From the NCBI GenBank assembly GCA_900315075.1, contig OMXV01000016.1:1-64000 (forward strand): a stretch of 64,000 nucleotides of DNA, in the 5' to 3' direction. The DNA comes from an uncultured Prevotellaceae bacterium (lineage in GTDB: Bacteria > Bacteroidota > Bacteroidia > Bacteroidales > Bacteroidaceae). The position numbers and the translations under genes are program-made. Below the pieces are notes generated by a model. It did not search any database, had not been told where the DNA came from, and saw nothing but the letters and a program-made list of their open reading frames with translations. This document shows positions 1 to 12,064 of this stretch, in pieces; position 1 is the stretch's first letter, and each line of letters opens with the position of its first letter.

Positions 1-89
1 CAGGATAGGAGATGATTTCAACCGGAAGAAAATACTTTACAACGTTAAAGTTGTGTTAAAAAGATGATTTTCCTTGGTTGGTAACATAA

Positions 90-2369
<2,280 letters not shown>

Positions 2370-2428
2370 ATATAACCATGAGGAACATAACAAAATGCAC
2401 CTCAGCAATAATATAAAAACAAAATGAC

Positions 2429-2977
2429 ATGAAACAAGTATTACTTATTTTTACCGTGTTATTGATTTATACTTCAGCATTTGCACAGAATAAAGTATCG
2501 GCAGATTCAACAAATCGGGAATCACAAAAAATTACAGAAATATGCGGTGTGAAATTCGGTGCGTCATACAAGTCGGCACTCGACACACTTATCAACACAT
2601 TAGGCAAACCTGATATCACTTCGGACAACAATTCTATTTTTTATAGAGACAAGTCATACGAAGGGATAGATTTTGACTCTATCTATTTCATTTTTGTAAG
2701 TGATGGTCAAAATGCAAATTTGTCAACCTGTTTCTTCTATTATAATACAGATAAAGAAAAGGATGCCAAAGACACTTTTCGTTTAATCTGTGAAACTCTT
2801 TCCCAAAAATATGAATTGACTCAAATAGAGTCTTCTGATGAGTCTATCGATTTTTATGTAGGTGGTTTATCTCCTATTGATGATAGTCGGGGATTCAGTA
2901 TTGGCCTAAATAAGGTTTTAGGTACTCACTATTCTGTGTCATTGTGTTACGGTCCATACGAATTTGTAAAAGAGTGA
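2429..2977 (+). CDS. small exported protein of unknown function
   Basis: I do not recognise a family. It has 182 residues with a clear signal peptide ending TSAFAQ, so the mature protein is periplasmic or on the outer membrane. The mature part is acidic with alternating beta-like segments and no obvious catalytic motif. It follows the truncated beta-galactosidase after about 60 bases and is ended by the strong hairpin at 2999-3024, so it closes the short plus-strand unit. Confidence 0.6.
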   Translation: MKQVLLIFTVLLIYTSAFAQNKVSADSTNRESQKITEICGVKFGASYKSALDTLINTLGKPDITSDNNSIFYRDKSYEGIDFDSIYFIFVSDGQNANLSTCFFYYNTDKEKDAKDTFRLICETLSQKYELTQIESSDESIDFYVGGLSPIDDSRGFSIGLNKVLGTHYSVSLCYGPYEFVKE

Positions 2978-2992
2978 TTCTGAATGGATGAC

Positions 2993-3030
2993 AAAAAAGG
3001 GAAGTTAGCTCTCGCAAACTTCCCCTTTTT
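2993..3030. terminator. bidirectional terminator hairpin
   Basis: The stem GGGAAGTT (2999-3006) pairs perfectly with AACTTCCC (3017-3024) across a 10-base loop. It is flanked by A6 on the left and T5 on the right, so it can end transcription from both sides. It separates the converging small exported gene and the susD gene. Confidence 0.8.
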
Positions 3031-3102
3031 ATGTTTATGCAATCCTACATAATATTCATGAAGAGAGCATGGGCATTATTATTCTATATGAGAGAATAAG
3101 AA

Positions 3103-4854
3103 TTATTTGAACTTATATGGCAGATCGCCTTTAGCCCATTCTGTTCCAGCCTCCCATCCTGGGTTCTGCTCCAGCACACCTTCTGAAAGTGTCACCTGAT
3201 CCTCTGGAATCTTGAAGAAACCACCACCAGTAGCAGTATAACGCTGCATGAAATCGTTGGTGAAAGCATACTCTCCTGGGATACCTTGATTGAGAATTTG
3301 GTTACCCACTTGGTTCTTAACTTTCTCCTGTACGTCACCCCAACGGCGAAGGTCGTTCCAACGCAGAGCCTCGAAGCAAAGTTCGTAACGACGTTCCTTC
3401 TTCAGATTAGCGAGGCTATATGGAATGTCGGGCAGTTTGGCGCGCTCGCGCACAGCATTGAGACCGTTTTTACCATTGTAGATGACCTTACCATCAGAAA
3501 GCTCTGCGTGCATGAGAAGCACATCGGCGAATCGCAGCCATACGAGCGACTGAGTAAGACCCGTCTGGCGGTTGTTCTCACTACCGTAGAAATAACCATA
3601 GCTGAGCATACGCTGCCCTGTCTCTGGATCGATTGCCTCACAGCCGATATACTTCTTTGCGAGCAGTTCGGTATTCTCCACTTCCTTAGCTGGGTCTCCT
3701 TTGTAATTGGGGATTTCAACCTTTCTGTCGCAGATGGAACCTTCACGGCGGTAATCACCTGCATAATCGGGGTCAGCAGCCCAGTCTGTCCACAATTTCT
3801 CGCATACCGGTCCATTAGAATAGCCCTGCACGGAGAATGGGAAGGCATCAGCTGTGGTCTTTCGCAGACCATAGAATTCCACGATACGATTATGGCGTAA
3901 CTGTGCATCAGCACTCCATCCTGGCTTATTGGACATCTTGATAGCGAACATATTTTCCTTGTTCTCATCAGTCTCCCAGTTCAAGCCATTGTCGATATCA
4001 TACTGATAGTCTTTACCCGTATAGGGGTTAGTGTATGGCCAGAGGTTACGTTGGTCGGAAACCAAACCGAATCCACTATTCTGGATGCAGTCCTCAAGCC
4101 AAGCGACAACCTGCTGTTTTGAGATAGAACCACCTTCTTCTGCAGGCAGAGGAAGTTCTGACTTATTATAGAAGCCTGTATAGAACAACCAAACACGTGC
4201 CATCATACCCTCGGCAGCCCATTTTGAAGCTCGTCCATCACCAAACTCAGGATACTTAGTCGAAGGTCCATATTCAATGGAATGTTTCAAGTCAGAGGCG
4301 ATTTGTGCATAAACCTCGTCGGGTGTTGCCTTTGGCAAATTCTGTGGATCAGTGGACAACACCAATGGCACGCCATTAAATACCTGTGCAAGATTGAAGT
4401 AGTAGAAAGCACGTAGGAAATAGATTTCGCAAAGCAGTTGATTTTTCTTGCTCTCCGAGCTCCACCCCGTCACATTGTCGATGGTCTCGAGTGCACTATT
4501 GGCACGATTGATACCGGCATAGCGCTGTTGCCACAAAGGTTTCATCCAATCGACGTAGGCGTTCATCAAACGGTCAACGCCTTGTGCGCCAATATTACTC
4601 TGGCTACCACCACCCAGACGATCGTCGGAGGCAATGTCGAAGATAAAGAATGGGTCTTCCTCGGGGTCGGCCAGGTTGCGGTTCATGACAGAATAGATAC
4701 CATTAACCATCTGTATGGCATCTGTCTCATTGACGGGGAAGTTGGAAGTATCCTTCATGGTGAGACTCTTGGTATCAAGGAAATCGTCACATCCTGCAAG
4801 TATCAAACAAAGAGCTGATACTAAATATATTAAATTCTTTTTCATAATCTTCAA
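3103..4854 (-). CDS. susD: SusD/RagB-family glycan-binding lipoprotein
   Basis: Surface lipoprotein that binds oligosaccharide and caps its SusC partner. It has 583 residues. A signal peptide with lipobox LAGC places the lipidated Cys at residue 22 (19 if the second Met is used). The start of the mature protein (DDFLDTKS) is typical of SusD, and the helical core and C-terminal loops match the RagB/SusD fold. The C-terminus carries the usual FKIPEDQV and NPGW patterns. It lies 3 bases after susC and must be cotranscribed with it. Substrate cannot be read from the sequence; nearby GH43 enzymes suggest arabinose- or xylose-containing glycans, which is inference. Confidence 0.95.
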   Translation of the reverse strand: MKIMKKNLIYLVSALCLILAGCDDFLDTKSLTMKDTSNFPVNETDAIQMVNGIYSVMNRNLADPEEDPFFIFDIASDDRLGGGSQSNIGAQGVDRLMNAYVDWMKPLWQQRYAGINRANSALETIDNVTGWSSESKKNQLLCEIYFLRAFYYFNLAQVFNGVPLVLSTDPQNLPKATPDEVYAQIASDLKHSIEYGPSTKYPEFGDGRASKWAAEGMMARVWLFYTGFYNKSELPLPAEEGGSISKQQVVAWLEDCIQNSGFGLVSDQRNLWPYTNPYTGKDYQYDIDNGLNWETDENKENMFAIKMSNKPGWSADAQLRHNRIVEFYGLRKTTADAFPFSVQGYSNGPVCEKLWTDWAADPDYAGDYRREGSICDRKVEIPNYKGDPAKEVENTELLAKKYIGCEAIDPETGQRMLSYGYFYGSENNRQTGLTQSLVWLRFADVLLMHAELSDGKVIYNGKNGLNAVRERAKLPDIPYSLANLKKERRYELCFEALRWNDLRRWGDVQEKVKNQVGNQILNQGIPGEYAFTNDFMQRYTATGGGFFKIPEDQVTLSEGVLEQNPGWEAGTEWAKGDLPYKFK

Positions 4855-4857
4855 GGA

Positions 4858-7800
4858 TTAAAAGTTGATATTCAATCCCACCTGCCACGAGCGTGATGAT
4901 GGGTAATAACCACAGTCGATACCAGAGGCCCAACTTGTACCATTGCCAAATCCTACCTCAGGATCCATACCCGAGTAGCCTGTAAACGTAAACATGTTGC
5001 TTGCCGATACATAGACGCGGCACTTGTTTACAGGAAGGAACTTGGCCACCCTCTTGATATCATAGCCAACAGAGATTCTGGAGATTTTGAAGAAGTCGGC
5101 ATCTTCAATCCACACTCTGGAGATTTCCGACATGTTGGCAGTCTTACCATCAGAGAATCTCGGATAGCGATTGGTGCTACCTTCTCCTGTCCAATACTTG
5201 GTATAGACATCAGTACAATAGTTGTCGTCGGGATGGTCGGAGAACTGACGATAGCTCTTAGCCACTTGCTGTCCAAAGGAGCCGTAGCCATTGAGCGAGA
5301 AGTCGAATCCCTTGTAAGCGATATTGATATTGATACCCATAGTGTAGTCGGGGTTGGGATCACCAATCATAGTCTTATCGGCATCACCTTTATCAACCTT
5401 ACCATTACCATTAAAATCTACAAACTTCACATCGCCAGGTTGGAGAGACTCGCCCTGAAGTGAATTAGCCTTGTCGCCACCACAGTTACGAGCGAGGTAG
5501 TCTTGTAAGTCCTGCTCATTCTGAATGATGCCTTCCATCTCATATCCCCAGAAGTAGCCGATGGGATATCCCACTTCCAAGCGATAAAGTTCTGCTGTAT
5601 TTTGAGCAATGGCATTGGAACCACCATGGATAATACCTTCTGAATTGGCCAGACGTGTGACCTCATTCTTATTGTGCGAGAGATTGGCTGTGATACCATA
5701 CGAGAAATCCTTACCAATACGGTCATTCCATGAGAGGTGAATCTCATAACCTTTGTTCTCAATGTCACCACCATTAATATACGGTGCACCTGTACCATAG
5801 GAGAGCAGCACCGGAGCGCGTACAAGCCAGTCCTTGGTCTTCTTGTTGTACCAGTCGAAGGAGATTCCTAACCTGTTACGGAGGAAACGAGCATCGAAAC
5901 CAAGGTCGAGCTGCTCAGAAGTCTCCCACTTCACATCTTTATTGGGAAGAATATTTGGATATGCTCCAATACCGGGATTATCCTTGCTGTCGAAATAATA
6001 TGGGTCGTCGAAAGCGACAGTGGCCACATACTGGAAATTGGCGATGTTACAGTTACCATTCTGTCCCCAGCTTGCACGAAGTTTGAGGAAGCTCAACCAG
6101 TCGCTTGTCGATTCCATAAATGACTCATTTGAGATAACCCAACCAGCTGATACAGATGGGAAATATCCCCAGCGATTACCGCGAGCGAAGTTGGATGAAC
6201 CATCGGCACGGAGTACCAAGGAGAGCAGATAAGTTTCATTATAATTGTAGTTGACACGTCCGAAGAATGACGATAGGGCGCCCTGGTCGTTTGGGCTACC
6301 GCTGATGCTGGTGTAAGCAGGGTCAACCACATTGGCATTATTGATATAAGCATGTTCGAAAGAACCAGGGAAGAGCGAGTTGGAGTTGGTGGCACCTACA
6401 TTGCTACCATATCCCCACTTCTCAACCGACTGTCCTAAGAGTATGTCGAAATTATGTAGGTCAAACGACTTCACATAATTAACAGTGTTCTCCAAAGACC
6501 ATCTCATATTGTACCCTTGACTCTGGCGTACATCATCGTTAGGATTCGACTTCTTAGTACTGAGTTCATATACAGGCACATAGCTTCGGTTTTCATTATG
6601 TCGGTAGAGCCATCCTGCGCTCGATTTGATAGTCAGTCCTACGATAGGAATAAACTCAAGGAAGAAGTTACTTTGCAAACGATACCTCTTAGTATAGCTA
6701 TTGCCTTCATCATACTTCATGGCTGCCAATGGGTTGGCCATATCAGCACTGAAGTCCCATGCGTCGGCCTGTATGTCGGCATATTCATAAAAGTCACCTT
6801 TTTCATTGTATGCAGGAAGCAGTGGCGACATAGCCAGCAAGTTACGGATGCTATTTCCATAAATACCACCGATTGACACACCTTTTTTATTAATAGCCGA
6901 GAATGTAATGTTCTCGCCGAATTTCAGTACGTCGCGTCCCATCTTTCTGATGAGCGAATAATCGGAATTGATACGCACGGTGTAACGATCAAACTTCGGT
7001 GTTGCCGGCCAACCGATAGTACCCGTCTGGTGGAACTTGGTGAAACCGAGTGCAAATCGCGATACATCGCTACCACCAGTGATATTGAGTGAGGCATTAT
7101 TCATGGGGGCATTATCAACGGTGGTCTCCTCCAACCAGTTAGTGCCATTCCATGTGCCATTCATAATCTGAGAATACTGTTTGGGAATCAATGTTGGCCA
7201 GTCGTATGTCGATACGCCTTGTATCTCATATGCCTTGTCATTGATTTCCATATATTGCTTGGCATTCAGCGGTGTCACATCATTGGTGTTGGGGTTCTGC
7301 CATGCGAGATAACCATCGAAAGTCACTTTTACTTGACCAGCTTTACCCTTCTTAGTTGTTACAAGGATGACACCATTGGAAGCTCGTGCACCATAGATGG
7401 CACTCGAGGCAGCGTCCTTGAGAACGTCAATTGACTCAATGTCGTTAGGAGAGAGGTCGCTGATATTGCCACCTGGCACGCCATCGACCACATACAACGG
7501 CTCATTTGAACCAGCTGTACCCATACCACGGATAACCACCTTGTAGCTTTCACCAGGCTGTCCTGAATTCATCACAATGTTCATACCTGCAGCTTGACTC
7601 TGCAAAGCGCCAAAAGCATCCACAGCGTTGGTTGCAGCAATTTCATCGGCATCAACGTGTACAGTAGAACCTGTAACAAGTTTCTTACGCTGTACACCAT
7701 AACCTACGACCACCACATCCTCCAAGACTTCCGAATCCTCTTGCAAGAGAACGTCTATGGTTCGTCCTTCCTGGGCCTTGACGGTGACGGTCTTATAGCC

Positions 7801-8076
7801 CACATACGAGATAGAAAGACTTGCTCCTCTTTGAACGGAAAGACTGAACGATCCATCAGCGGCCGTCACCGTTCCGTTGTTTTGGGAACCTACTTCCATA
7901 ACAGTTGCCCCGATAATCGGCTGGTCGCTCGAGTCGTGGACAACACCTTTCACCTGTATGACAGCCCTCGTCTGGAGTACTGTCTCCACAGTTTGGACTG
8001 GTTGTGCTGTCGCAGTGACAGCAAATCCTGCCATACCGGTACAGATTACTGCTAAAATTTTACGAAAATTTTGCAT
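4858..8076 (-). CDS. susC: SusC/RagA TonB-dependent glycan transporter
   Basis: TonB-dependent outer-membrane importer of 1072 residues. After the signal peptide come a carboxypeptidase-regulatory-like beta sandwich (about 40-125; starts VKGVVHDSSDQPIIGAT), the family hallmark EDVVVVGYG, a plug domain (about 135-245, with YVVDGVPGG and GARASNGVILVTTKKG) and a 22-strand barrel ending in the aromatic residue of GLNINF. Together with the SusD lipoprotein directly downstream it forms an import pair. No hybrid two-component or ECF/anti-sigma regulator is adjacent. Confidence 0.96.
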   Translation of the reverse strand: MQNFRKILAVICTGMAGFAVTATAQPVQTVETVLQTRAVIQVKGVVHDSSDQPIIGATVMEVGSQNNGTVTAADGSFSLSVQRGASLSISYVGYKTVTVKAQEGRTIDVLLQEDSEVLEDVVVVGYGVQRKKLVTGSTVHVDADEIAATNAVDAFGALQSQAAGMNIVMNSGQPGESYKVVIRGMGTAGSNEPLYVVDGVPGGNISDLSPNDIESIDVLKDAASSAIYGARASNGVILVTTKKGKAGQVKVTFDGYLAWQNPNTNDVTPLNAKQYMEINDKAYEIQGVSTYDWPTLIPKQYSQIMNGTWNGTNWLEETTVDNAPMNNASLNITGGSDVSRFALGFTKFHQTGTIGWPATPKFDRYTVRINSDYSLIRKMGRDVLKFGENITFSAINKKGVSIGGIYGNSIRNLLAMSPLLPAYNEKGDFYEYADIQADAWDFSADMANPLAAMKYDEGNSYTKRYRLQSNFFLEFIPIVGLTIKSSAGWLYRHNENRSYVPVYELSTKKSNPNDDVRQSQGYNMRWSLENTVNYVKSFDLHNFDILLGQSVEKWGYGSNVGATNSNSLFPGSFEHAYINNANVVDPAYTSISGSPNDQGALSSFFGRVNYNYNETYLLSLVLRADGSSNFARGNRWGYFPSVSAGWVISNESFMESTSDWLSFLKLRASWGQNGNCNIANFQYVATVAFDDPYYFDSKDNPGIGAYPNILPNKDVKWETSEQLDLGFDARFLRNRLGISFDWYNKKTKDWLVRAPVLLSYGTGAPYINGGDIENKGYEIHLSWNDRIGKDFSYGITANLSHNKNEVTRLANSEGIIHGGSNAIAQNTAELYRLEVGYPIGYFWGYEMEGIIQNEQDLQDYLARNCGGDKANSLQGESLQPGDVKFVDFNGNGKVDKGDADKTMIGDPNPDYTMGININIAYKGFDFSLNGYGSFGQQVAKSYRQFSDHPDDNYCTDVYTKYWTGEGSTNRYPRFSDGKTANMSEISRVWIEDADFFKISRISVGYDIKRVAKFLPVNKCRVYVSASNMFTFTGYSGMDPEVGFGNGTSWASGIDCGYYPSSRSWQVGLNINF

Positions 8077-8252
8077 GGTAATAAAAGTTAGTAATAAGAT
8101 AGTAAAAAAGATTTAAGAATACAGTCATTCGACTGTTCTGCATGAAACATTCATGGGCAGAAGCCCTAAAAACATTCAAAAGAGATAATGTTGCGAAACA
8201 TTCAAGTAAATAGCTTCTATACCTAAGCTATAGTCTTTAGTTTGATATTGCG

Positions 8253-8286
8253 CAAAGTTACAACATTTTTAATATCTCGCAACAAA
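8253..8286 (-). promoter_or_regulatory. candidate sigma-ABfr promoter for susCD
   Basis: On the minus strand there is TAACTTTG (8253-8260), matching the Bacteroidetes -7 consensus TAnnTTTG. TTTG/GTTG tetramers lie 19-22 bases upstream as the -33 element. This would leave a leader of about 170 nt before the susC start. The rest of 8077-8464 shows no gene. Confidence 0.5.
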
Positions 8287-8464
8287 TTTTGTATATAATT
8301 TTCCGAATTATTCCAAAAAACAAAAAAAATGTTACACGGAGTGATAATATTTGCCAAGTTTGAAAGTAAGCAAATAAACGAATTAATTGATAGTTGGCAG
8401 ACTTTCAACTAAAATGTTTACTTGCTTACTCTATTATAAGTGTATAAGATGTATAAACAAAAGG

Positions 8465-9370
8465 TCAGTTGGTTGGCAATTTAATCCACTCTCCAAGCAT
8501 CAAGTCATCGTTGGAATCGTCAAAGGGATTAAGGCCGCCACCATCAAAGAATGTTAGCTCACCAAAATACAGCTGTCCTTTAATACTATACCAATCCACA
8601 CGGCAATGAACCATATCCTTCGTGAGTAATTCACTTAGCTGAATCATCTCATCGAAGTTCTCAGGGCGTGGTACAACAATATCTGAAGTAGCGCCATAGC
8701 CGCCTTGTGAGATGGTGGTCTTGTTCCATTCGGCATCATAGAAATCTTGGGTATGATGGTCGGTATAACGGTTGAGGTGAAGTTCGATAAGTTTTGCCTT
8801 TCCATTGAAACATAAAACTTTGTAATCTCTGAGCGACTCACCACCACCCTGTTCCATATATTGTTCGGCAATGATACGAGGTTTTACACTCTTATAAGGA
8901 TATTCTCGATTTGTCCAAAACGGATTTTTACTAAGTCCACGGTTCAGTTTTCTCTTGGCCTTATCGGCATTGAGCATTTTCTTGTCCTTGCATATCACAA
9001 TTCCACCAGAATTGTGTGTGCATTTCAGCACAAATTGTAAGGGTAATTTAGCGAAGTCTATCTCCTCCACTGAATTAAACAAAGCCAATGTGGGGATGAT
9101 GTGCTGTTCACCGATGATTTGCGCTACATACTTCTTTACCTCGTATTTATCAACAAATTGCGAATACTCTGGGTGTTGGTCATGCAATTTCAGCCATTGC
9201 AGTTTCTCGTTGAAGGTCTTAGGAGGGTCAAGATGAAGTGACTGGTGCATTTTCAGACGATACTTCCAACGAATAAAGCGCTCGTCACTAATTTGACGAG
9301 CAAACAGTTTCATTAATAGATAGAGTGAATAATTCGGTTCTTTGTATATTTTCTTAATGATGGAACTCAT
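8465..9370 (-). CDS. TupA-like ATP-grasp protein
   Basis: It has 301 residues matching the TupA-like ATP-grasp family, often annotated as a glycosyltransferase and found in polysaccharide and teichuronopeptide pathways. Visible signatures are the N-terminal PKTFNEKLQWLKLHD block, FVLKCTHNSGG (nucleotide-binding loop), IAEQYME, DYKVLCFNGKAK and CRVDWYSIKGQLYFGELTFF with acidic metal-binding residues. There is no signal peptide, so it is cytoplasmic. A ligase or transferase step in surface-glycan assembly is an inference from the family. It sits between a phosphatase gene and the susCD promoter. Confidence 0.85.
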   Translation of the reverse strand: MSSIIKKIYKEPNYSLYLLMKLFARQISDERFIRWKYRLKMHQSLHLDPPKTFNEKLQWLKLHDQHPEYSQFVDKYEVKKYVAQIIGEQHIIPTLALFNSVEEIDFAKLPLQFVLKCTHNSGGIVICKDKKMLNADKAKRKLNRGLSKNPFWTNREYPYKSVKPRIIAEQYMEQGGGESLRDYKVLCFNGKAKLIELHLNRYTDHHTQDFYDAEWNKTTISQGGYGATSDIVVPRPENFDEMIQLSELLTKDMVHCRVDWYSIKGQLYFGELTFFDGGGLNPFDDSNDDLMLGEWIKLPTN

Positions 9371-9439
9371 GGGTATTGTAAATCTAAATAATTATACATT
9401 AGTTGCAACAAAGTCACAACCTGTTGAGAAGAAGTGTTG

Positions 9440-10714
9440 CTACTGTCGTGGTTTCTTTAAATATTGTCTTACATCACTCCAGAGATAATACGGGGCAATC
9501 TTTGATTTTAGAGCAGGCAAAGTAGTCTCATTCTCGTTGAGAAGAAACTTGACCAAGATATCGCTGTTACCTTGTTTCCGATAAAACACCATTTGAATAT
9601 TAGCAGCCATAGGAATAATCTTGTCGATGGATGTTCGTTTGTAGAGATTTCGCAAATCGGCAGTGGCACCCGAAGTCTCTTTTAGTCCAAGAATATATGC
9701 TAAGGGCAACACCGAACTATCGTGGCTGAAACGCAGTACCATTGTGGGTGTGTCCTCATGTATAATCTTGTCGGTGATGGCAACCATGCTATCTACAACC
9801 TCATCTAAAACATGGTAATAAGGAGCACTGCCAGGCACTATTCCCGTGTCAATCAACCACGAGGCATTGTATCCCTGCCACATATCAAAAAGCTCATCTT
9901 TTGTAAAGATGTCGATAAGAGAGATGCCTAATTCAGGCACATTCTGTAAATCCTCTGCCACATTATAGAGAGTCTCCATAAGTTCCCTTCCGCCAAATGT
10001 GGGTGCAACTTTTGCAGGGTCTGTCAGAAGTACACTCATCAATCGTCTGCTGTCATGAGCCTGTTCAAACATTTCGGATGCATGTTTCCAAAGAGCATCA
10101 TTCTCTGGAGTGGATTCTGGTTTGAGGCCAAGATTCTCAACCACAAAATTCATGTCGTGTTTGCTGGCATCCATCGCTATATCAAGAGAGGGGTTGAGCG
10201 ACTGCATCTCCATGCAGAAATTAAACATGCTAAGCATACATCTCCGTGAGGTGGACGATTTAGCATCGACATGCAGCGGTTGTGAGAGCAGGTTAGGAAA
10301 ACGGTCGAACATACGATGTGCGATTTCACGATGTTGCCTTGCGCCGAGAGCGGTAAGGTCACCGTCCCTATGCCACGCATCTGCATACCCTATGCGCAAT
10401 TTCTCGAGCACTTCCTCACCCTTTTCGGAGAGCAGACCCACACACTTTGCACTATCAAGCATATTGATAGCGTTCTCATAATATTTGTTGTTGGACATAT
10501 ATCGAGAACCATGACGGGCATAATGAAAGATATAAAAAGGTTCATATCCCCCCGGGGGTGGTGTCAACTTCTGCTGCCGTGGTCCAGGATAGGCAAAATA
10601 ATTGGATCCTGTGCGGTAGATTTCACTAAAAATCTCCTTCTTTGTGGTTTGGGCTGAGACAGTTGTGACCACCAACAAAAAAACAACAAAGATGATGATT
10701 TTATTCTTTTTCAT
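9440..10714 (-). CDS. histidine-type phosphatase (branch 2, MINPP/phytase-like), copy 1
   Basis: Exported phosphatase of 424 residues with signal peptide ending TVSAQ. The catalytic motif HYARHGSRY supplies the phospho-accepting His, and RFSHDSSVLPL supplies the second His and proton donor of branch-2 histidine phosphatases. Relatives in gut Bacteroidetes dephosphorylate inositol phosphates, so phytate or a sugar phosphate is a plausible but unproven substrate. Its start overlaps the end of the upstream paralogue by 14 bases, which implies translational coupling. Confidence 0.85.
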   Translation of the reverse strand: MKKNKIIIFVVFLLVVTTVSAQTTKKEIFSEIYRTGSNYFAYPGPRQQKLTPPPGGYEPFYIFHYARHGSRYMSNNKYYENAINMLDSAKCVGLLSEKGEEVLEKLRIGYADAWHRDGDLTALGARQHREIAHRMFDRFPNLLSQPLHVDAKSSTSRRCMLSMFNFCMEMQSLNPSLDIAMDASKHDMNFVVENLGLKPESTPENDALWKHASEMFEQAHDSRRLMSVLLTDPAKVAPTFGGRELMETLYNVAEDLQNVPELGISLIDIFTKDELFDMWQGYNASWLIDTGIVPGSAPYYHVLDEVVDSMVAITDKIIHEDTPTMVLRFSHDSSVLPLAYILGLKETSGATADLRNLYKRTSIDKIIPMAANIQMVFYRKQGNSDILVKFLLNENETTLPALKSKIAPYYLWSDVRQYLKKPRQ

Positions 10715-12011
10715 TGAATTTCGACTTATAGGTAATATTTGCGTTTTTCAGCATGGCTCGATAATGGTTTTCGACATCTTTCCAGTGGTAGAATGGATAG
10801 CAGTCAGTGGATATAGGGATGGAAGTCTCGTTTTCATTCATAAGGAACTTCACAAGGACATCATCACTTCCTTGTTTGCGAAAGAAGACCCATTGCACAT
10901 TACCTGCCATGGGAATAAGGCGAAAAAGTGCAAAAGTATTGTGTAGGTTCTCCATATCATCAGTGGCATGGATAGCTTCATCCACGCCAAGGATGAATGC
11001 AAATGGTAATAGCACACTATCGTGCCCGAAACGCAACCTTAACCCAGATTTGCCTGAATTAACCATGGCATCAGCCTCATCGAGGAAGTTCTGCAACAAG
11101 GGATAGATGGCATAATAATTGGGTTGAGCGCCAGGCATAAGTCCCTCCCAAAGGCACCAACTGGCATTGTATGCCCGGAAGCCATCAATAATTTCATCTT
11201 CTGAAAATAGATCGCTAAACGACAATCGCAATTCGGGCAGGCAAAGCATGTCTGAATTAACATCCCATAAATGGTCAGCGAGGAGGTGAGCATCCACGAG
11301 TTTCTTAGCCTTGACAGTATCATTGAAGAGCAGTGCCATCTGATGCCTGCCATTGAGCATACGGTGTTTAAAAATGGAAAGGCTATCGTAGAGTTCACCG
11401 TCTTTCTCCGACTTAGGAATCTCGATACTATCATTGGGAGTGATATAGTACATGTCGTGCTCACTGGCGTTCATCTCGACATTGAGGTTTGGGTTCATCG
11501 TCTTGAGTTCCAAACAAAAATTGGCCATGCTGAGCATACATCTTCTCACGGTCGAGGAATTGGCCTTCACTGTAAGCGGTTGTTGTATGAGCGATGGATA
11601 GTTGATGCACATACGATGTGCGATAGCCCTGTGCTGTCGAGCACCTAACGTTGTAAGGTCACCATCGCGTTTGTAGGCGTCGGCATATGCTATTTCCAGT
11701 CTTCGTAGTGCATCTTCTCCTATTGGTGTGAGCAATCCCATGCTATGGGCCGTATCCAACTTGTTGACTAAATACTTATATGGGTCGTCGTCAGTAATAT
11801 ACCTTGCGCCATGCCGTCCATAGTGTGTAATATAAAACGGCTCATATCCCTTAGGCGGTGATGTAATATGCCCAGTAGGATTAGGGTAATTGCAATAGTT
11901 ACTGCTCGCCAGTTCGATATGTGAAAGCAGTTCGGCCCGTGAGGTCTGCGCCTGTGTTATGATCGCCAATCCACTCGCCAAGAAGAAAAGTATGAGTCTA
12001 ATATATTTCAT
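10701..12011 (-). CDS. histidine-type phosphatase (branch 2, MINPP/phytase-like), copy 2
   Basis: Paralogue of the next gene downstream: 436 residues, signal peptide ending TQAQ, catalytic HYGRHGARY near residue 65, and a HD motif in RFGHDSVLLPFAFILG. Shared blocks (KGYEPFYITHYGRHG, DGDLTTLGARQHR, STVRRCMLSMANFC) show a tandem duplication. Divergence is substantial, so the two probably differ in substrate range. It is secreted to the periplasm or outer membrane. It follows a putative porin gene by about 50 bases and may share its transcript. Confidence 0.85.
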   Translation of the reverse strand: MKYIRLILFFLASGLAIITQAQTSRAELLSHIELASSNYCNYPNPTGHITSPPKGYEPFYITHYGRHGARYITDDDPYKYLVNKLDTAHSMGLLTPIGEDALRRLEIAYADAYKRDGDLTTLGARQHRAIAHRMCINYPSLIQQPLTVKANSSTVRRCMLSMANFCLELKTMNPNLNVEMNASEHDMYYITPNDSIEIPKSEKDGELYDSLSIFKHRMLNGRHQMALLFNDTVKAKKLVDAHLLADHLWDVNSDMLCLPELRLSFSDLFSEDEIIDGFRAYNASWCLWEGLMPGAQPNYYAIYPLLQNFLDEADAMVNSGKSGLRLRFGHDSVLLPFAFILGVDEAIHATDDMENLHNTFALFRLIPMAGNVQWVFFRKQGSDDVLVKFLMNENETSIPISTDCYPFYHWKDVENHYRAMLKNANITYKSKFNEKE

Positions 12012-12064
12012 GTAAATAGCATTATGGTACGGATAAAATATGCCGAGCTCTTAAGTAGCCGAGA

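Noticed and set aside
8223-8408. Open frame of 61 codons on the minus strand upstream of susC
   Set aside because: AT-rich, no homology pattern, and it covers the susC promoter; best read as noncoding.
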